Below are positions 43,191-53,600 of a DNA stretch of 64,000 nucleotides, in pieces. The first letter of the stretch is position 1. Every line of letters starts with the position of its first letter. Location: positions 1-64,000 of the forward strand of contig JBMHCX010000013.1 of assembly GCA_049889695.1 (NCBI GenBank), written 5' to 3'. Position numbers and translations under genes: made by a program. The notes under the pieces are model-generated. The model saw only the letters and a program-made list of their open reading frames with translations, was not told the origin of the DNA and ran no database searches. The stretch comes from WTJH01 sp049889695. Its GTDB lineage: Bacteria > Bacteroidota > Bacteroidia > Flavobacteriales > Flavobacteriaceae.

Positions 43191-44651
43191 TTAGGGGATT
43201 AAATCAGCTGTTATTTTGGCCGACAGCAAACAAAGGGGGATTCCTCCGCCGGGATGTACGCTGCCTCCACAAAAATATAAGTTTTTCAGTTGGCGACTAA
43301 AATTTGGATGACGTAAGAAAGCGGCCATTGCTTTGTTACTAGAGGCGCCATAGAGGGCCCCCAAGTGCGATTGTGTTTTTTGCTGAATTAATGGAGGAGT
43401 AAGGATCGTTTCTGTCGCTATATGTTCGCTGACAGAAGTCCCTAATTGTTGCTCGATTTTATCAAGTACTCGTTGGCGAAGAGCTGCCACTAAGCGATCC
43501 CAGTCCTGACCGTGATCGGCTGGGGTGTTTACCATCACAAACCAGTTTTCCCCTCCAACAGGCGCATCACCCGGCACATCTTTTGCGGTGATATTGATGT
43601 AGATCGTTGGATCTTCAGCCACTGTCTTTTCTTGAAAAATCTGATGGAATTCATGCTTATAATCTTCAGAAAACAAAATATTGTGTAAATCCAGATCGGG
43701 AAAAGACTTCTGAATCCCCCAATAAAAGATCACCGCAGAACTCGATCGTTCTTGAGAAAGTATCTGCGTGGGCGATTTCTGATCGGGCAGTAAAAACTTA
43801 TAGGTAGGATATATATCCATATTGGAAACGACAAGATCGGCTGGAAAGAAATCTTCCGCTGTTCGGATGCCTGTTACTTTTTTTTGTACAGTAACGATTC
43901 TTTCAACGGTCGTGTTAAAATGAAAGCGAACCCCTTGTCGTTGAGCGAGCTCAAATACCGCCTGGGTGATTTGCACCATTCCCCCGTCAGGTATAAAGGT
44001 CCCATAGGCTTGTTCCAAATGCTGAATAAGCGTCATCATTCCAGAAGTCTGGAACGGATCCGACCCGTTATAGGTTGCAAAACGATCAAAAAACTGGACC
44101 AAATGCGGCTCTTTCAACTGTCTCTTATTTGTTTGATGCAGACTGAACAACAGATCATAACGGTGTAAATTCAGAAGTGCCTTTAAAGTATCCTTTCGCA
44201 GTAAAGTACTGCGTTTATGTAGGGATTTTTCTAGAAACAAGGGAGAGGTCCGGTCGAACTTTTGTTGAGCTCTTTGCAAATATCTTTTGAGTTTAGCCGC
44301 TGGAACCCCTAGTTTTTCTTCTACATGGGTCACAAAAGTATCGGTGTCGCCATAGGCGGTCAGTCGGGTATTGTCTGGCCAAAAGTATTCACAAGCAACA
44401 TCTTTCCGTTTGTAGTTAAAGTGGTCGCGCGGGTTTTCTCCCACCAGCAGAAATAGCTCATCTACAAAATGAGGCATGGTAAACAGGGAAGGACCGGCAT
44501 CAAAGCGAAAGCCTTTTTCTTTAAAGGCGCTGAGCTTCCCACCGGGGTAAGAATTTGCTTCAAAAACCTCTACCTGATACCCTTTGTGGGCCAATCGTAT
44601 GCTGGTCGCCAAACCCCCGATACCAGCTCCCACAACTATGGCTCTTTTCAT
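43191..44651 (-). CDS. crtD: CrtD-like carotenoid 3,4-desaturase (phytoene desaturase family)
   Basis: 486 residues. N-terminal FAD-binding motif VGAGIGGLATSIRLAHKG, then PGGKLSAFKEKGFRFDAGPS, and the C-terminal family signature FCGGSVHPGGGIPLCLLSAK. CrtI and CrtD are close homologues. I assign CrtD because a second family member (45595-47055), which looks like the main CrtI, is divergent from it, and this one is followed by cruF, the usual flavobacterial pairing for making a 1'-hydroxy-3',4'-didehydro end. Begins 3 bases after crtA. Confidence 0.8.
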   Translation of the reverse strand: MKRAIVVGAGIGGLATSIRLAHKGYQVEVFEANSYPGGKLSAFKEKGFRFDAGPSLFTMPHFVDELFLLVGENPRDHFNYKRKDVACEYFWPDNTRLTAYGDTDTFVTHVEEKLGVPAAKLKRYLQRAQQKFDRTSPLFLEKSLHKRSTLLRKDTLKALLNLHRYDLLFSLHQTNKRQLKEPHLVQFFDRFATYNGSDPFQTSGMMTLIQHLEQAYGTFIPDGGMVQITQAVFELAQRQGVRFHFNTTVERIVTVQKKVTGIRTAEDFFPADLVVSNMDIYPTYKFLLPDQKSPTQILSQERSSSAVIFYWGIQKSFPDLDLHNILFSEDYKHEFHQIFQEKTVAEDPTIYINITAKDVPGDAPVGGENWFVMVNTPADHGQDWDRLVAALRQRVLDKIEQQLGTSVSEHIATETILTPPLIQQKTQSHLGALYGASSNKAMAAFLRHPNFSRQLKNLYFCGGSVHPGGGIPLCLLSAKITADLIP

Positions 44652-44654
44652 AAA

Positions 44655-45329
44655 TTAAAGATGCTTTTGGATGTCTGAAAGTACAACAAAGCGTGCAAAA
44701 AGATCTTCTTTATACCAGCGATTTTTGCGTGTTGTTTTAACGATATCTGCATGAGCGTGATCCTGATAAGCAAACTTTTTAACTGCCTCGAAGTTTTCCC
44801 AAATACTCAAGGTTGCTTGTTGAATAAATGGCAGTTCCCCTATTCCCTTATAATAAACGACTCCTTTAGCTTGCTTAATGGCTGCACTGGCCCTGGGCAC
44901 AGCCTTCCAAAAGTCCCACAGCCGTTGCCACCGCAAAGTGGCCCTCGTTAGAACAGCCACAGGTCCAGTGTGCTTATCGACAAAGGGGTCGCGTTTAAAG
45001 GCAAAAGGATCGTGACCATCCCAATGTCCGTGACTGTGGACAGGTTTCAAAAACAAGGTACGATAGGATGAACATTTTTGTGTTTGGGCTGTGAAAGCAG
45101 GATGTTCATCAAAAAATTCTTGTGCTCGTTTTGGCGATTCCCAATGTGCTAAAAAAGCGTATGTCTTAAAATCTGGGCGTAAACTAAAGCCCGCTCCGCC
45201 ACCAGTCCCAAGCATTTTAAAAAACTGTAGTCCTTGAATATTGTTTAATTTCCGCGGGAAAACGCCCATTTGCGTAAACGCCCACCAGAGGTGATTTTGA
45301 AAGTGGAAAAAAGTAACGGTGGTAATCAT
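44655..45329 (-). CDS. crtA: Spheroidene monooxygenase-like protein (CrtA family)
   Basis: 224 residues with the CrtA family layout: FFHFQNHLWWAFTQMG at the N-terminus, GAGFSLRPDFKTYAFLAHW, AVLTRATLRWQRLWDFWKAVP, and QATLSIWENFEAVKKFAY. In purple bacteria CrtA puts a keto group at C-2 of the acyclic end. A flavobacterial member may hydroxylate or ketolate C-2' of a monocyclic carotenoid. First gene of the minus-strand carotenoid operon, head to head with crtI across 265 bases that hold an 11-bp inverted repeat. Confidence 0.85.
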   Translation of the reverse strand: MITTVTFFHFQNHLWWAFTQMGVFPRKLNNIQGLQFFKMLGTGGGAGFSLRPDFKTYAFLAHWESPKRAQEFFDEHPAFTAQTQKCSSYRTLFLKPVHSHGHWDGHDPFAFKRDPFVDKHTGPVAVLTRATLRWQRLWDFWKAVPRASAAIKQAKGVVYYKGIGELPFIQQATLSIWENFEAVKKFAYQDHAHADIVKTTRKNRWYKEDLFARFVVLSDIQKHL

Positions 45330-45349
45330 GGTTTCCTTTATTTTGTAAA

Positions 45350-45406
45350 AACGCCTCTGCTTGAGGATTTTAGAATTTGACTTATGGAAGAAGCAGCAGA
45401 GGCGTT
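45350..45406. repeat. 11-bp perfect inverted repeat between divergent crtA and crtI
   Basis: AACGCCTCTGC (45350-45360) and GCAGAGGCGTT (45396-45406) are perfect complements with 35 bases between. They lie 21 bases upstream of the crtA start. Could be a two-site operator or a looped regulatory element; no T-run follows, so not a plain terminator. Confidence 0.7.
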
Positions 45407-45594
45407 AGAAACCAAATTGAATTTAAACTGTTTAAAGATATTAAAAAAATATTATACAAAACAAGTTTTAATTAAACATATTTTTAATTTATTTTTGAAA
45501 AAGTTAAACAATACAACTGTTTCCCGCTAAAAACCTATACATATTAATCTGTTAAAACTGCCTTATTCCTAATATACCGAGATCTTAAATCCCT

Positions 45595-47055
45595 ATGAAA
45601 AAAAACATTTGCATTATTGGTTCTGGTTTTTCATCCTTAGCCGGGGCTTGTTACCTTGCCCAACAAGGACATAAAGTCCAATTATTTGAAAAAAATAAAG
45701 GCTTCGGCGGCCGTGCCCGACAATTTAAAAGAGATGGGTTTACTTTCGATATGGGACCTTCATGGTATTGGATGCCCGATGTATTTGAATCATTTTTTGG
45801 TGATTTTAACAAAAAGCCAAGCGATTATTATGCACTAGAACGTCTCGATCCCGGCTACGAAGTATATTTTGGACCAGACGATCGCTTTCCAGTACATGCA
45901 GATTTGGAACTTCTTTACCAAAACTTTGAAGCTATTGAACCTGGTTCGGCCAAACATCTGAAAACCTTTTTACAGAAGGCTCTAGAAAACTACGATATTG
46001 CGATCAAAGATTTAGTCTACCGCCCTGGCATTTCTCCTTTAGAGTTAGTTACCCCGACCACCATCAGTCGATTAAATTATTTTATCACCAACATTAAGAA
46101 AGAGGTCACCTCCAAATTTAAACACCCAAAGCTTCAGCAGCTTTTGCAGTTTCCAGTGTTGTTTTTAGGTGCTAAGCCTAGCAATACACCAGGCTTTTAC
46201 AACTTTATGAATTTTGCTGACTTAGGCTTAGGTACCTGGCACCCCCAGACGGGGATGCATGCTGTAGTGGAGGCAATGGTTGCACTCGCCAGAGAATTAG
46301 GGGTTGAGCTACACGATGATATGCCGGTAAAAGCTATCCGCGTAGAAAATAAAAAAGTGGTCGGCCTTGAATTTGAAGATTCATTCGTCGCGGCAGATGT
46401 GGTCCTCAGTGGAGCGGACTATCATCATACCGAGACGCTTTTGCCCTCCTCCTTGCGGAAATACTCGGAGCGTTATTGGGACAAGAAAACCTTTGCCCCT
46501 TCTTCGCTCTTGTTTTATGTAGGGTTAAATAAAAAAATAAAATCTGTGGCGCATCATACCTTGTTTTTCGACGTGGACTTCGATGCCCATGCTGCCAGCA
46601 TATATGATCAGCCAGCCTGGCCGAAAGAGCCTCTTTTTTATGCTAATTTTCCATCGATCAGCGATGCGAGTATGGCCCCAGAAGGGAAAGAAGCACTCTT
46701 CTTATTAATCCCTTTAGCTCCAGGATTGGAAGATACTGCCGCACTTCGCCAAGAGTATTTCGAGAAGGTCATGGACCGGCTGGAAAAACTAACCGGACAA
46801 AGCGTTAAAGAACATATCTTATTTCAAGAGTCGTTTTGTGTAAACGATTTTGTTGAAGTCTATAATTCCTATAAAGGCAATGCCTACGGAATGGCCAATA
46901 CGCTTTTACAAACAGCATTTCTTCGTCCTAAACTGAAAAGTCCAAAAGTAGAAGGGCTCTATTTCTCTGGACAGTTAACCGTCCCCGGACCAGGGGTTCC
47001 GCCTGCATTAATTTCAGGAAAGTTAGTAGCCGAGCTCATTGAGAAGTATGGGTGA
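45595..47055 (+). CDS. crtI: Phytoene desaturase
   Basis: 486 residues. FAD-binding IIGSGFSSLAGACYLAQQGH, then FDMGPSWYWMPDVF typical of bacterial CrtI in Bacteroidota, and a C-terminal FSGQLTVPGPGVPPALISGK signature. Converts phytoene to lycopene by repeated desaturation. No crtB phytoene synthase follows, although crtI-crtB is the common order; the next gene is on the other strand 4 bases away. Its promoter must lie in the 265-base divergent region shared with crtA. Confidence 0.88.
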   Translation: MKKNICIIGSGFSSLAGACYLAQQGHKVQLFEKNKGFGGRARQFKRDGFTFDMGPSWYWMPDVFESFFGDFNKKPSDYYALERLDPGYEVYFGPDDRFPVHADLELLYQNFEAIEPGSAKHLKTFLQKALENYDIAIKDLVYRPGISPLELVTPTTISRLNYFITNIKKEVTSKFKHPKLQQLLQFPVLFLGAKPSNTPGFYNFMNFADLGLGTWHPQTGMHAVVEAMVALARELGVELHDDMPVKAIRVENKKVVGLEFEDSFVAADVVLSGADYHHTETLLPSSLRKYSERYWDKKTFAPSSLLFYVGLNKKIKSVAHHTLFFDVDFDAHAASIYDQPAWPKEPLFYANFPSISDASMAPEGKEALFLLIPLAPGLEDTAALRQEYFEKVMDRLEKLTGQSVKEHILFQESFCVNDFVEVYNSYKGNAYGMANTLLQTAFLRPKLKSPKVEGLYFSGQLTVPGPGVPPALISGKLVAELIEKYG

Positions 47056-47059
47056 AACA

Positions 47060-47899
47060 TTAAAAGACCCACCAAATAATCTCGATTTCGTCGTCTTTCG
47101 CCTGAATAACCGAATCTAAGAGGGCCGTACTGCTGTCGAGTACTTGGGTATATTCTTCTAGCTGCTCTTTGATTTGGGCCCAGAGTTCGAGTCGCTTAAA
47201 CAGATTGTATTTAATGAATCGGTCGTTCTGAATGTATTTTCGGTTATTAATCCAGAAGCTGTTCTCTTCAATGTCTATACGAGGCAGGTCATAGACCCAA
47301 CGGTTTGCGATTCGGTCGCTGAACTGCTTCACATATTCGCGCTCTTCTTGTTCTGTATTAATAATCAGGTACTTTAAAAAAGTTCCGTCATAGGTATCTG
47401 TCATGGTTTTCCCCACTCGAGATCCCAAAAAGCGGAAGGTCCCATCCAACTTAATGGCGTCGTAGGTCACCCGAGGAGGATCGAAGGGGTCTCTATTTAA
47501 ATATAAAGACATGGGGGAAAAGTAGTATTTTCCGTCCTCGTCTTCTATCATATCGATGAATGCGCTGTCCTGTGGCGCGTCCCATCTTTCGTATTGAGAC
47601 TGATAGAGATCACTGATGAATTCGATAGACTCTTTATATTCTAGGGTGTAGTTTTTGATTTTTTTAATTTCACTTCTCAGCCCGTGTAAGTTTTCGATAT
47701 TGGATTCCCGGTCGCCGAAATCCTCTCCTTTTCGTTCGACAGAAAAAGATAAAAGCACCCCAAAAAATACGATCAGGAATTCGACTATCCCTCGTTTAAT
47801 ACGGTCGTAAAAATCGCGTAATGAGAATCGATCCCCTAAGGTGATTAAACGTACAAACCAATTGACGTCTTCACGCCTTTCATTAAATTTTTCTGGCAC
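47060..47899 (-). CDS. Membrane-anchored protein of unknown function (DUF6090-like)
   Basis: 279 residues. One transmembrane segment (about 37-52, GIVEFLIVFFGVLLSF) follows a charged cytoplasmic N-terminus. After it come long polar helices with an IENLHGLRSEIKKIKNYT segment. The single helix and the LRxEI pattern resemble a family of small flavobacterial membrane proteins of unknown role. It ends 4 bases from the crtI stop on the opposite strand and is followed upstream by its own 5' region next to addB, so it is likely a single gene. Confidence 0.65.
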   Translation of the reverse strand: MPEKFNERREDVNWFVRLITLGDRFSLRDFYDRIKRGIVEFLIVFFGVLLSFSVERKGEDFGDRESNIENLHGLRSEIKKIKNYTLEYKESIEFISDLYQSQYERWDAPQDSAFIDMIEDEDGKYYFSPMSLYLNRDPFDPPRVTYDAIKLDGTFRFLGSRVGKTMTDTYDGTFLKYLIINTEQEEREYVKQFSDRIANRWVYDLPRIDIEENSFWINNRKYIQNDRFIKYNLFKRLELWAQIKEQLEEYTQVLDSSTALLDSVIQAKDDEIEIIWWVF

Positions 47900-47945
47900 T
47901 TTTCAGGCTTATTAATTAGTAAATATAAAAATTAGTTTACTACCA

Positions 47946-50666
47946 TCAGCGGGCTTGGAAAGGAGTTTTTGGATCCAAAATTTCTCGGATAAGATCAAAA
48001 AGTATTTCTTCAAATGATTTCATCAGGGAAGTATCCAATACTGTTGGCGAAGGATCTCCCCTTTTTGCTTGGAACTGAAAAGGCAAAAGCGTGAGTTTGG
48101 CATTTTTAAATCCAATATTTCCAGCAACCATATCTGTCCACTGCTCGCTCTTGTGGAGGACCCAAGCATATAACAATAGCTGTAAAGCCTTATCTTTCTT
48201 ATTGTTTTGTAAAAGATCTTCCCATGAGGACAGTTTTAAAGCACTGGCTTCAACACGACCAGATTTGTAATCTACAATGGTCAGTTGCCCATTTCTTTTT
48301 TCCAAGCGGTCGATATATCCTTTAAACCGCAAAGGACCGAGTGTAGGGGCTTCCCAACTCCAATCAATTTTGTGTTCTAATGCCAATATCTCTATCGACA
48401 TGCCTTTTTCAAGCGAGTCCTTTTCCGTTAATAGATAGCTTTTAATTTGTTGTTGAAGTAGCTCGTAGTCGATGTAGGCATAGCCCGTTCTATGGATATC
48501 CCCCTTAAATTCTGCTTGATATTGCTCCGCCAAGACCTCGGGGAAAATTTCGAGCATCTGAGTTAAGGCTGCTGGATTTAATGATTTTTGTACCCAGGGT
48601 TCGTAGAGTTTTTCTAGGGTCAAATGCAAAATATTTCCCCGATGTTTCGGACTCATTCTTCCGAGGGTAATGGGGTGGTCATCCACACTTAAAATCCATT
48701 TCTGATAAAACATCAGAGGGTCTCTTAAGTAGGTCCCTAAAGCAGTTGCTGAAATTCCCTTTTGGGTCCAAGTGGAAAGTTTATCCAGTATAGTCGTGTC
48801 TTTTTCAATAGTCGACAACTCCCATGGCCCCAACTGATTGGAAAATTGCAACTGTCTTTCTTGAAAATTATGCTGTGGAAGTCCCTGAAATTGGAGCTGG
48901 TAGATAAAACGACTTTTTTCTCCAGGGCTAAGCCCTTCAGCCTGATCATTATAAAAGAGGAATACCTTTTGAGCTCTTTGAATGAGTCTGTAGAAATGAT
49001 CGGTGTAGACCGCATCTTGGTCTAAAAACGTAGGGAGACCATAGGCCTTCTGCAGTGCAAATGGAATGAGTGGATGGGTCGTTTCTGCCCGCTTGGGGAG
49101 TGTCCCTTCATTGACATGCGTCACAATTACATTTTCGAAATCCAACAGTCGCGTTTCCAAAACCCCCATGATTTGCAATCCTTTTTCAGTCGATCCTACC
49201 AAATCCAGCCTTTCCAAGGCCATCAGCATTTGATAAAACAACCGAAGGGTGGAAATTCGTTTTATCGGATAATTTTCAAACACCTGTTCCGCCATAGTCT
49301 CTAAAACTTCCCTGAGTCGCAGGCAAGTACTACGATCCAGATCGTCCCACCCGAGATGCTCCTGATCCGATAGATGACATATCCAACTTCTGAGCTTTTC
49401 CAAAGCCTCTGCCGGATGATTTACCGGAGAGAAAAGCAATTGAAAATCCGTTAAATGAGCTAACTGATTCATCCAAGCAGAGCGCTGAATTTTTCCTTTG
49501 TTTTGTTGAAGTGATTCCTTAAGATATAATTCGACTGAATTCCATTGCTCGCCGTAGATCATTCCAAATAAAGGAATGTTCGTCAGCGTAAATAATTCTT
49601 TTAGCGGTAACTCCTCCGCAGTATTTTGCTCGACAAACTGCAACCATTCCTGAACAAACAATACCAAGGGTAATTCGGCCATGGGATACCCCATGGTTAC
49701 GTTCCACTCGAAAGTTTGGGGCAATGCCGATAGCAGTGGGACTAGATAATTTTCATCTCCGATGACCAGAACCGTTTTAGAAGGATCGAGTCCCTCTTGC
49801 TCTACCAATGCCGCAGCCGCCTTAAGTTGGGCTACATTCCCGGGAATCCCATACGAATAGATGTTTTTGTGTGCACTAAAATCATCTGAAAACTCAGGGA
49901 GTTCTTTTCGCCTAAGTTCTGGCCACTCTTTTTGATACTGACGAATATAGCGCCCCGCCTGATGTTGTTGCTGGTGAAAGAAATACCTATCCAAATTCCA
50001 TAGAATCGTCGCTTGGTCTTGATTAATCAGCTCTCTTACCAATGTTTGTTCAGCTAGGTTTAAAGCATTGAACCCTAAGAAATAATGAAATTGCTCATTG
50101 GTTTGTATGTAACTTTCCAAAGCATCGATGGCTTGGCGGTACTGCAATCCCATATAAGCCAAGCCTTCTTCTAAAAGTAATTGTTGATAGGCCGTATAAA
50201 GTGCCGGAAGTTGTTCATATAACTGATTTTGCTCCTCTATGAATGATGAATTGAAATCTCCCTGACTCCACTCTTGCAATCGATAATACGCGCTTAAATC
50301 TTTAAAAAAGGTTGGGGTTGGCGCTAGGTGTGCATCCAAATCATTGAACATTCGCAGAACCGCTGGGCCCCAAGAAAGGAATCGTTCAAAACTGTGAACG
50401 GTCTCTGTTGTCGCACTTTTCTGATAAGCTTCAAAAAGTTTTACCAACAAAAAGGGGGTCGATGTCCGCTGTAAAGACGACAATGACTCTACAAAACTCC
50501 CAATGTGATGAAAGACAGGGGCAAAAATCGGCTGATTGATCTGTGCCGCTAAACTTTTTTGAAGGTAACGGATGGCGCGTTGACTCGGAACAACAATAGT
50601 TATTTTATCCAGCGGTATCGCCCGATTTAAAATATCTTCTACAGCAATGTCTATAAATGATTTCAT
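47946..50666 (-). CDS. addB: PD-(D/E)XK nuclease, AddB-like subunit
   Basis: About 906 residues from ATG 50666 (MKSFIDIAVEDI), chosen because it overlaps the addA stop as ATGA; an ATG two codons upstream (50672) also exists. An inactivated UvrD-like helicase core (no clear Walker A) occupies the N-terminal two thirds, and the C-terminal nuclease domain shows GYIDRLEKRNGQL and VDYKSGRVEA. In the AddAB complex the two subunits process double-strand breaks for RecA loading. Bacteroidota members are divergent and often labelled only PD-(D/E)XK family. Confidence 0.85.
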   Translation of the reverse strand: MKSFIDIAVEDILNRAIPLDKITIVVPSQRAIRYLQKSLAAQINQPIFAPVFHHIGSFVESLSSLQRTSTPFLLVKLFEAYQKSATTETVHSFERFLSWGPAVLRMFNDLDAHLAPTPTFFKDLSAYYRLQEWSQGDFNSSFIEEQNQLYEQLPALYTAYQQLLLEEGLAYMGLQYRQAIDALESYIQTNEQFHYFLGFNALNLAEQTLVRELINQDQATILWNLDRYFFHQQQHQAGRYIRQYQKEWPELRRKELPEFSDDFSAHKNIYSYGIPGNVAQLKAAAALVEQEGLDPSKTVLVIGDENYLVPLLSALPQTFEWNVTMGYPMAELPLVLFVQEWLQFVEQNTAEELPLKELFTLTNIPLFGMIYGEQWNSVELYLKESLQQNKGKIQRSAWMNQLAHLTDFQLLFSPVNHPAEALEKLRSWICHLSDQEHLGWDDLDRSTCLRLREVLETMAEQVFENYPIKRISTLRLFYQMLMALERLDLVGSTEKGLQIMGVLETRLLDFENVIVTHVNEGTLPKRAETTHPLIPFALQKAYGLPTFLDQDAVYTDHFYRLIQRAQKVFLFYNDQAEGLSPGEKSRFIYQLQFQGLPQHNFQERQLQFSNQLGPWELSTIEKDTTILDKLSTWTQKGISATALGTYLRDPLMFYQKWILSVDDHPITLGRMSPKHRGNILHLTLEKLYEPWVQKSLNPAALTQMLEIFPEVLAEQYQAEFKGDIHRTGYAYIDYELLQQQIKSYLLTEKDSLEKGMSIEILALEHKIDWSWEAPTLGPLRFKGYIDRLEKRNGQLTIVDYKSGRVEASALKLSSWEDLLQNNKKDKALQLLLYAWVLHKSEQWTDMVAGNIGFKNAKLTLLPFQFQAKRGDPSPTVLDTSLMKSFEEILFDLIREILDPKTPFQAR

Positions 50667-53600
50667 TCCCATACGAGCTCAATAGTTTCTGAACAATAGA
50701 CTAAGATTTTGTGCTGTAAATTATATCCCATGGAGCTAATGGCCTGCGCATAGGATTGTAATTGTTTTCGGTGCGATTCGCGTTGCTCCCCCGTTTTATA
50801 GTCGATTAGCACCCACCCATTGGAGGTTTCTTGTAATCGGTCGGGACGTATAGTTCTCCCATCTGTTAATAGTATATCTCGTTCATTATAAATATTTGCT
50901 GACTGACCTGGAGCAAAGAAGGAAGCTAAACGCGGGTGTTCCACCAAGTCTACGATTAACTTTTTTATGGCCTGCCGATGATGAGCTGCTATGGTGGTTT
51001 GCGAGTGTTCAAAAGATTCCAAAACCGATGGCACATCGTCCATATCTTTTATTTCGCGCATTAAATCGTGTACGACTATTCCATAGGAAATTGCATCGGA
51101 AGTGTGTTGAATAACATAAGGGTCAACCAATAGTTTTGAACGCCACTGATGGTTCAACTGAAAGGAAACTGCTCCTACATCCGCTTCGATAGTGTAGGAA
51201 GCTTTATAATTTGCTAAAGTTCCCCAATTCCACTGATTTTCATTCTGTGTTGCTGAATTGTTAGGGTTTAAGAATGTATTGATGGCATTGGCCAGATTTT
51301 CTGTGGGGGGACCGTTCAGGTCAGGCAGGTTTAAAAAGAGTGCTGTTTCTGCTCTTGTACAACCTACATAAAACAGATTTAAAGCATCGAATTGGCTATT
51401 GGTTTCGTGCTCCTTCCACAGTGCCTCCCCTGATTCCCCGAGCGTTTTTAACGTTTGATTCAACGGCATCCATGACACCCTGGATTTTAACCCCATATTT
51501 TCTGGGACAGGATACCAGACCCGATCTTTGGAATGATTGATTTTTTCATCTAAAAAAGGCAGCAAAACCACTGGAAATTGAAGTCCCTTAGCCTTGTGAA
51601 AAGTGGTTAGTCGAAGGGCGTCCGAAGAATTTTCTCCCGGGATAAACATTTGCGCCCCGTGAAGCTCCCAATGTTCCAAATACGCTTGTTTAGAAGCTTG
51701 GCTCTGCTGACAAAATAAATGCACCTCTTGCAATAAAAACATCAAACTACTCTCTTGCTGATGCGGTTTTAAAAAGACTTCAGCAGCATAGACCAATGCC
51801 TCATATAAGGAGGCTTTTTGAAAGTATCCATAATCAAAAACATAGTCCCATGATTGTTCTAAACGCTTAAAAAATGGCTTTGGTTGTGCAGATGCGAGAA
51901 GCGGATATACAAACGCGTGAAAGGTAATTTCTGAAGCATGATTGAGCTTCCATAATTGCTGTAGAAAATTAAACTGTGCCATCCTATTTTCTGGATGTAA
52001 CCCCCATTCCATCAGGCTCATTAATGCAATGGCCAATGGATTTTTATTGAGGACTAAGGATTCTGACGAATAAACATCGATCCCCTTAGCCGTTAAATAT
52101 TCCCCTAACAACTGTGCCTGGACATTACTACGTACCAAACATGCAACATCCTGCCAAGCATAGCCATTGGCTTGAAGTGTTAAAAGTGTCTTGTGTGTCC
52201 ACTCCAATATTTGCTGGTCATTGTCTGCTTTTTCACTAGCTTTCTGATACCGATCGATCTGCACATAACCAGCTGTATTGTGGACGACTTGCTGAGCAAC
52301 AGTCTGCCGATAAATATCCTGAAAAGCCTGGGAGGTGAGTTGCTGACTTAAGTGTGAAAACAATTGATTATTAAATTCAACTATAGTGCTGTTGGATCTG
52401 AAATTATTCGGCAGATTTTGTTGGTCGATAGCCGTATATCCAAAAGTATCTTTTTGCAATAAATCTAAATATTGCTCTACATGCCCTCCCCGCCAACGAT
52501 AAATGGCTTGTTTGGGGTCCCCTACTAAAAACACGGTAGCTGAACCCTCTTCACTCTCTTGTAAGCTAAGGCTATTTTCGATTAAAGGGGTAAGATTGAA
52601 CCACTGCAGTATGGATGTATCTTGAAACTCATCTATAAAGAAATGTCTGTAGCGCACTCCCAAGCGCTCATAGATATAAGGCGTCGGTTGCTCTTTAACA
52701 ACATTAGCAATAATACTGTTTAAGCGAGCAAGTAATATTTTTTGTTCTCTTTCTTGTTTTTGCCGAAACCGATCCTCCATCTGCTTTAACAACATCGTTG
52801 GGACGGCTGTGAGTACCATCTGATTCACAATTCGGTTGTTGGTCCAGATACGAATTAATCGTTCCAGCTGATCGTAGAGGTGGCTGTTAAACGAAAGGAT
52901 ATCTATCCCTTTTTCAGCACTATTCTTTTCTTTTAAAAAAGGATGCTCGCCTTGAAGTTGTTTGTCAACTGTAGTCCCAAATTTATTGAATGTCCCTCCT
53001 TGGATTTTTTGGAAAGTTTTAAACGGTTCTCCTCTGTAGAAATCACTGCTTTCTAGTTGCAACTCCACACAGTAGTTCAGTAGATTTTGGGCCAACTGTT
53101 GGAATTCTTTTTGCGTACTTTTTCGAAGTTTTTGCAGTTGAACTAAGTCATCGTTCAGTTCTTCTTGGGAACATTTTGCCAATGCCTGAAAGGCGGCTAA
53201 GTCATTTTCACGAATAAGTACTTTAGCGATTTCTCTAAGGTCTTGATCTATATGACCGCTTTTTCCTTCCTCTACTTTTAGGCGGGAAAAATCCATTAAC
53301 ACTTTCGTTAGGTCCTTGTCATTCCCAACATCATCAATCATCTCATCCACCAGTTCATTCAAAAAACTGTTACTGTCCAAAATCAATTCAAACTGTGGGG
53401 GTAATTTAAGATCTGTGGCAAAAACACGAGTAATTCGGTGGGTAAAACCGTCTAAAGTAATCACATCGAAACGGCTGTAATGATGCAATAAATAGCTCAG
53501 CATTACGGCAGCTCTTTGTTGGAGTTGCGAAGTTGAAAACCCTAAATCTTCCATCAAATATTTTTGCATGCTAGGGTCTTCGGGCTTGTCCAAGGTCAGT

